Part shown: in pieces, positions 59,915 to 64,000 of the stretch
How the letters are laid out: each line of letters begins with the position of its first letter
Position numbering within the stretch: the stretch's first letter is position 1
DNA from: an uncultured Treponema sp.
GTDB taxonomy: Bacteria > Spirochaetota > Spirochaetia > Treponematales > Treponemataceae
Assembly (NCBI GenBank): GCA_938045195.1
Contig: CALINC010000141.1
Location: 3,731-67,730, forward strand
Direction: 5' to 3'
DNA: 64,000 nt
Translations under genes and position numbers: made by a program
The notes under the pieces: generated by a model
Databases searched by the model: none
The model's input: only the letters and a program-made list of their open reading frames with translations
Told to the model about the DNA's origin: nothing

Positions 59915-61395
59915 TAGTTGCCTCCCTCTTTAGATTGATTTTCAAGGTTACCGCCCGTTTGAACGGTATTAGGTCTAAGCGTTTCAGCATTTTGCGGCAG
60001 CACGGTTTTAGCCTTCAATGCTTCCCGTTCGGCTTTTGCGGCAGCCTTTGCTTCCCGCTTTTGTTTTTCCTCTCTGACAAGCTGCTTTCCGATTTTAAAC
60101 CGCTGCACGAGTTTAATTCTTGCAGGGCAAATATAGGCGCAGGTGCCGCATTCTACGCAGTCTAAAAGACCGCAGCGGATAGCTTCTTGAGTATCTCCTG
60201 CTTTTAAAGCACGGATAATAAGCACAGGAGAAAGGCGGCAGCTGCAAACGCTTATGCACTTTCCGCATCCGATACACGGGCTTTCTTCTTCAAGCGAAAC
60301 TTCTTCTTTTGTCAAAAATAATACGCCCGAAGTATTTTTTTGAATCGGGAAGTCGGCATTTTTCATAGCAAAGCCCATCATCGGACCGCCTGAAATAATT
60401 TTAACCACGCCGTGCTTTAATTCTATGACATTCGGAATAAGATCGCCTATGCAAGTGCCTATCGGGGCTGTTATATTAAGCGGGGTTTTACATGCCCCCC
60501 CGCCCAAGGTCAATGAGCGGTCAATAAGCGGTTTTCCCATTCTAAAGGCTTCTGAAATAGCTTTGAGTGTTCCCACATTTTGAATAACACAGCCTATTTG
60601 AAACGGCAGTCCGCCCGATGGGATCTCTCTTCCGGTAACGGCATCAACCAGTGTTTTTTCACCGCCTTGCGGATATTTTGTTTTGCAAAGCGTTACGGAC
60701 ATATCGTAGGCACCTGCTGCTATCGGATTGGATTTAAGTTTTGCAAGGGCTTTTTCTAAAATCGGCACTAGATTCTTTTTATTGTCTTCTAAAGCGATTA
60801 TGCCCTTAGCTGCTCCGGTAATTCTCATTGTGATTGCAAGCCCGTCCGCAATAAGATCGGCAAAGCGGAACATTGTTGCGGCATCGGTACAAAGATACGG
60901 CTCGCATTCGGCTCCATTTGCAATAACAAAATCTATTTTTGTATTAGGCGGCGGGCTTAATTTTACATGAGTGGGAAAAGAAGCTCCGCCCATGCCGGTA
61001 ATACCCGCCTCGCGGATACGCTTAACGGCTTCCTCTTTTGTACACGTAAACGGATCAAGAGGCTCCATAAATTCTTCTCGATTTTCTTCGTCTATCTGAA
61101 TTCCAATGCACAGAGTCTCGCTATTACCTGTAACAAGATGAGGTTCTATCTTTTTTACTGTTCCCGAAACGGAAGAATGAACAGGAGCGGACATAAACTT
61201 GTCCGTTTCCGCAATTTTCTGCCCGCGGGCTACTTTATCCCCGATATTTACAAGCGGAGCATTCGGCATACCGCCCTGTGTAACGGGAATCCAAACCATA
61301 TTGCTCGAAGGTTTTACCGCAAGAACTTCACTTTCCGGCAAAACCGCTTTATGTTCGGGCGGATGCACACCGCCCTTGAATGATTTTATACCCAT
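59914..61395 (-). CDS. rnfC: Rnf complex subunit RnfC (NADH-oxidising, Fe-S)
   Basis: A 493-residue peripheral subunit that accepts or donates electrons at NAD(H). FKGGVHPPEHK opens the protein. The nucleotide/FMN-binding part contains GITGMGGASFPTHVKL and NGAECEPYLCTDAATM. Two [4Fe-4S] motifs are near residues 375-425: CIGCGKCISVCSC and CVECGTCAYICPA. First gene of rnfCDGEA. The promoter ends 6 nt before the ATG and no ribosome-binding site is visible. Confidence 0.93.
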   Translation of the reverse strand: MGIKSFKGGVHPPEHKAVLPESEVLAVKPSSNMVWIPVTQGGMPNAPLVNIGDKVARGQKIAETDKFMSAPVHSSVSGTVKKIEPHLVTGNSETLCIGIQIDEENREEFMEPLDPFTCTKEEAVKRIREAGITGMGGASFPTHVKLSPPPNTKIDFVIANGAECEPYLCTDAATMFRFADLIADGLAITMRITGAAKGIIALEDNKKNLVPILEKALAKLKSNPIAAGAYDMSVTLCKTKYPQGGEKTLVDAVTGREIPSGGLPFQIGCVIQNVGTLKAISEAFRMGKPLIDRSLTLGGGACKTPLNITAPIGTCIGDLIPNVIELKHGVVKIISGGPMMGFAMKNADFPIQKNTSGVLFLTKEEVSLEEESPCIGCGKCISVCSCRLSPVLIIRALKAGDTQEAIRCGLLDCVECGTCAYICPARIKLVQRFKIGKQLVREEKQKREAKAAAKAEREALKAKTVLPQNAETLRPNTVQTGGNLENQSKEGGN

Positions 61396-61401
61396 ACCGC
61401 T

Positions 61402-61430
61402 ATTGTATATTGAAGTAAAGAAATAATCAA
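61402..61430 (-). promoter_or_regulatory. rnf operon promoter, probably leaderless
   Basis: TTGATT (61430-61425), 17-nt spacer, TACAAT (61407-61402); identical boxes to the pheS promoter. The ATG at 61395 begins 7 nt after the -10 box. Confidence 0.65.
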
Positions 61431-61457
61431 GGGGCAGAAGTTTATATAATTCCGTTA

Positions 61458-62147
61458 TTATTTTGAATCGTCATGCATCAGTCTAAACGGATATTCTTTT
61501 ACACCGTCTATAGACTGATATATTTCAGTATACCCCAGATCCGAAAGTGCCGCTGCAATACGCGCAGATTCCGTACCGGCATTACAGTACAAAAAAATTT
61601 TTTTTCCGTTAGGTAATTTATCAAAATTATCCTCGAAATCAATAATCGGTAGTGATACGGCATTTTCTATATGCCCTGCGTCATAATCACTTTTTGAGCG
61701 GCAGTCTACAATAACGGCATCAGTGCTTTGTATTTGTTTTTCAAAAACCGACCCCCGTATGCTGTTATATGTTACGGTTTGATATAAATACTGGTCAAGA
61801 CCTTCCGCATTAAAAATAACTTTACAACCGTTCTCAACAAGAATCTTTGCAGCCTCAAAACTATCGTCATCATTATTTGCATAAAGATAAATAGGACGAT
61901 CTTTCCAATCTTCCACTTCGTTGATTCTGGATTTAATTTCTTTTTCGGGAATATTTATTGCATTCGGTAAATGCTTATTTTTATACTGGTTGTATGGTCT
62001 TGTATCTATAATCAATATAGAATCTTTTTTTTCTTCGGAATTTAAAAATTCCAAACGTGAACCTCTTACATCTTTAACAATAACCGTTTCGCTGCAAGCG
62101 GTAAAAATAAAAACAATCAACGCATATAAAATAAATTTTTTTTTCAT
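61458..62147 (-). CDS. tandem-rhodanese lipoprotein
   Basis: Encodes 229 residues. The signal peptide ends in a lipobox (IFTACS). Two rhodanese domains follow. In the first the catalytic Cys position is occupied by Ala (PIYLYANNDDDSFEAAKIL), so it is inactive. The second keeps Cys (IFLYCNAGTESARIAAALSD). This inactive-active layout is typical of tandem sulfurtransferases. Export suggests sulfur handling in the periplasm. The start at 62147 has GGGG upstream; the leader carries the structured repeat, copy 2. rnfC lies 62 nt downstream on the same strand. Confidence 0.85.
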   Translation of the reverse strand: MKKKFILYALIVFIFTACSETVIVKDVRGSRLEFLNSEEKKDSILIIDTRPYNQYKNKHLPNAINIPEKEIKSRINEVEDWKDRPIYLYANNDDDSFEAAKILVENGCKVIFNAEGLDQYLYQTVTYNSIRGSVFEKQIQSTDAVIVDCRSKSDYDAGHIENAVSLPIIDFEDNFDKLPNGKKIFLYCNAGTESARIAAALSDLGYTEIYQSIDGVKEYPFRLMHDDSK

Positions 62148-62154
62148 AAAAATA

Positions 62155-62326
62155 CCCCTATAAAAACTTTTTGAAAAAATTATCAAATTTTTGAAAAAAG
62201 TTTTTTCAGTGCTTTTGCAACGAAGTGAAAAAGCACATACTATAGTACGACGTTTGCCGCAAGGTAAACTCGGCGGATAAACAGCGAGGCAGTATTTGTG
62301 CCGAACTGTTTATCATATCTTCTATA
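62155..62326 (-). repeat. structured dispersed repeat, copy 2 (5' leader of the rhodanese gene)
   Basis: Minus-strand homologue of 22473-22644. It starts TATAGAAGATATG and ends TTTTTATAGGGG, the ribosome-binding site. Hairpin 1 is GATAAACAG/CTGTTTATC (62314-62306 and 62284-62276), against GCTAAACAG/CTGTTTAGC in copy 1: one C-G pair replaced by A-T. The loop CGGCACAAAT and the following GAGTTT.CC...GGCAAACGTCG are shared. The third hairpin is present with a different sequence (GTGCTTTT/AAAAGCAC). Confidence 0.75.
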
Positions 62327-62417
62327 AAAAAATATAACCGATTTTAATATATATGTCAAATGTTTTAATGTCTAATTAGCCGATATATAACATGTAAAAC
62401 CTGTCTTATATGTTAGT

Positions 62418-63896
62418 TTAATTAATTTCACGGGTAAATACCAACGGTTCATCGCCGGTAGGAGTTATTTCATTCATATTCAATTTAATTCCGGTTAAAA
62501 CAATAACCTGTTTTTTATTCTTTTCTTTAAAATTAATTAAATAAAACTTATTTACACCGGTTTCTTTTTTTATCTGTAAAATAGTTTTGTCGTTAATTCC
62601 TATTGTATTAAAATATCCATTTTCTATTTTTTCATCTTTTTCAAGAATATATTTATTTCCGCCGAAAGAAATAGTTGTGCCGTTTTGGCTTTCCCATTTA
62701 ATTTCGGAATCAGTAATTTTTTTACGTATTGCTTCCGGCGGCATTGCGGTTTCAAGTTCTTCAGGCTGCCCCATACCGGCGTTTTTCTTATAAATGCCGT
62801 TCCAAAGCGAAGCCGCACCGAATTTAATTCTTGCTACGTCTTCAATAATACGGATTTGAATTTCATCTATACCCTTTATTTCCACTTCTACCCGCCGTAT
62901 AATATTGGGAATTGATTTATTGTTTGTGAGGAAAAACAACCCGTATCTGCGCGAAAGCGTAGATTTTATTTCATATATCTCTTCAATGGTGTCTAAATTA
63001 AATATTATATTTTTATTGTTTTTATCAAGATAAATAGTTCTTCCCGATTTTTTCCCGTTTTCAACTTGATACCATAATTCCGATAAAAATTCCATAAATG
63101 ATTCGGTATTGCCGGTTTGTAATTTTTGCAAAAGTTGGCTCTCTATTTTTTCACCGGGAATATTTTGTTCTCTGCCTTTTTCAAAATTACCGGTTTTACT
63201 ATTCCATACATATTCCGTTTGAATTTGATTTAATGTATTCGGCTTTAAAGGGTCGGAGTTATATGCGAGTATTTTATATGCACTAAGTCCCGTTTCGTTG
63301 CCGTACCGTGCCTCCGTTTCTTGCAGCCGTATCTGGATATCGGCATGCAAATCGGCAATTTGCCTGAAAGAAAGACTGTCTTCATTTTTGGTTATAATGT
63401 ACAAAGAAAGATGCTGCCCGTTATCAGACGTTATCCCCGAATAAAAGAGCAGCGGAGGAGAATTTTCCGGCTCCATAATATAAAACGTAAGAGACTTGGG
63501 TTGAGTAATTGTTGTCCGTATTTCTTCTATTCTGTTTCTTTTTTGTGTAATCGGATCTTGAACGGAAATAATTAAATATACAAAGGGGTCTAAGAGTTTT
63601 TTTACCGCTACAATTTGGTCTTCAACTCCATCACTGTTTAAGTCGCCTGAAATTGCATCAACAAAGATTTCATCATTTGATAGCTCCAAAAAAATTTTTG
63701 CATCAGCCTGCTCCAGCTCCGTATCGTTTTTTGTTTCCGTAACTTCCAGTTTGGAAGAGGCGGAAGGTATAATTGTTTTTGTCGCAGGTTTTATTTCCTC
63801 TACCGTATTGTTTTTTTTCATTTGAAAATAAAATGCTGCTGCAAACACAAAAAACACTGCTGCAATCGATAAAACATATAACGTTTTTTTAAACAT
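62418..63896 (-). CDS. membrane-anchored protein of unknown function with FG-GAP/EF-like motif
   Basis: Encodes 492 residues. One N-terminal membrane segment (LYVLSIAAVFFVFAAAFYF) is followed by a polar linker and an extracytoplasmic domain. It contains DAISGDLNSDGVEDQIVAV, a calcium-loop motif of the FG-GAP/VCBS kind. The rest is mixed alpha/beta with no recognised family (FNLDTIEEIYEIKSTLSRRY; TISFGGNKYILEKDEKI). An AGAGG site precedes the ATG. Confidence 0.72.
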   Translation of the reverse strand: MFKKTLYVLSIAAVFFVFAAAFYFQMKKNNTVEEIKPATKTIIPSASSKLEVTETKNDTELEQADAKIFLELSNDEIFVDAISGDLNSDGVEDQIVAVKKLLDPFVYLIISVQDPITQKRNRIEEIRTTITQPKSLTFYIMEPENSPPLLFYSGITSDNGQHLSLYIITKNEDSLSFRQIADLHADIQIRLQETEARYGNETGLSAYKILAYNSDPLKPNTLNQIQTEYVWNSKTGNFEKGREQNIPGEKIESQLLQKLQTGNTESFMEFLSELWYQVENGKKSGRTIYLDKNNKNIIFNLDTIEEIYEIKSTLSRRYGLFFLTNNKSIPNIIRRVEVEIKGIDEIQIRIIEDVARIKFGAASLWNGIYKKNAGMGQPEELETAMPPEAIRKKITDSEIKWESQNGTTISFGGNKYILEKDEKIENGYFNTIGINDKTILQIKKETGVNKFYLINFKEKNKKQVIVLTGIKLNMNEITPTGDEPLVFTREIN

Positions 63897-63931
63897 AAGT
63901 TAAAAACCTCTTGTGAAATATTACGTACATT

Positions 63932-64000
63932 ATTCGTGCGGCGGGTTTAATACCCTGTTGCTGCGCAACGTACGCTCTGCGTCGTAACAAAGGGTATTAA
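63932..64000. repeat. 53-bp dispersed repeat, copy 2, with flanking dyad
   Basis: 63932-63984 matches 25014-25066 at 50 of 53 positions. Here TTAATACCC (63947-63955) also pairs with GGGTATTAA (63992-64000) at the window edge, enclosing the GTTGC/GCAAC hairpin. In copy 1 the equivalent 3' arm is imperfect (GTATGTTAA). Confidence 0.7.

Overview
The window looks like a chromosomal segment of a host-associated Treponema (spirochaete): moderately low GC, dense gene packing, spirochaete-style lipoproteins (short, loose lipoboxes ending in Ala-Cys, Ser-Cys or Gly-Cys), a substrate-binding protein with the treponemal FAGGAKE-type N-terminus, an archaeal-type PheRS alpha subunit and an AlaRS that lacks the C-terminal C-Ala domain. 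Species assignment is inference; no rRNA or tRNA gene was seen.

Layout. 1-1045: the tail of an aminotransferase-like gene and cobalamin gene cbiB. 1091-7029: a lipoprotein, then a four-gene glycerol/polyol-type operon (FAD oxidoreductase, DUF1667 protein, FGGY kinase, AGPS-like flavoprotein) behind a consensus promoter whose start site carries a GntR-like palindrome. 7100-15232: a five-gene minus-strand operon, neuB, J-domain protein, membrane protein, dinB and a large putative outer-membrane protein. 15345-20415: pheS, then a TPP riboswitch driving thiBPQ. 20582-24927: argS, hflX and an orphan D12-class DNA adenine methyltransferase. 25150-29067: two membrane SpoIIE/PP2C phosphatases and a STAS protein (partner switching). 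29159-41011: tsaD, a polysaccharide-deacetylase relative, a LysM protein with a partner lipoprotein, ptsN, miaA, rpoZ, pyk and class I aldolase.

41101-43560 is an accessory islet. It holds a lipoprotein gene with a pentapeptide-like region whose promoter contains an 11-G tract between the -35 and -10 boxes, and a HigBA-type module whose toxin gene is truncated beside the alaS promoter. 43598-50749: alaS, a SurA-like protein, nusB, a TPR lipoprotein and a degenerate HD-GYP protein. 50788-53807: a decayed radA fragment next to a copper ATPase gene with an in-frame CopZ domain that has its own ribosome-binding site. 54006-63896: a small zinc-ribbon protein, lepA, a TPM-domain protein, an rnfCDGEA operon with no rnfB, a tandem-rhodanese lipoprotein and a membrane-anchored protein of unknown function.

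Cross-cutting signals. (i) Two copies of a ~165-bp structured element lie in the 5' leaders of hflX and the rhodanese gene; both end at the ribosome-binding site and show a compensatory base-pair change. (ii) Two copies of another 53-bp repeat. (iii) Six housekeeping genes have consensus promoters whose -10 box ends 6-9 nt before the start codon, with no Shine-Dalgarno sequence, which suggests leaderless mRNAs. (iv) The G11 promoter is the strongest phase-variation candidate.
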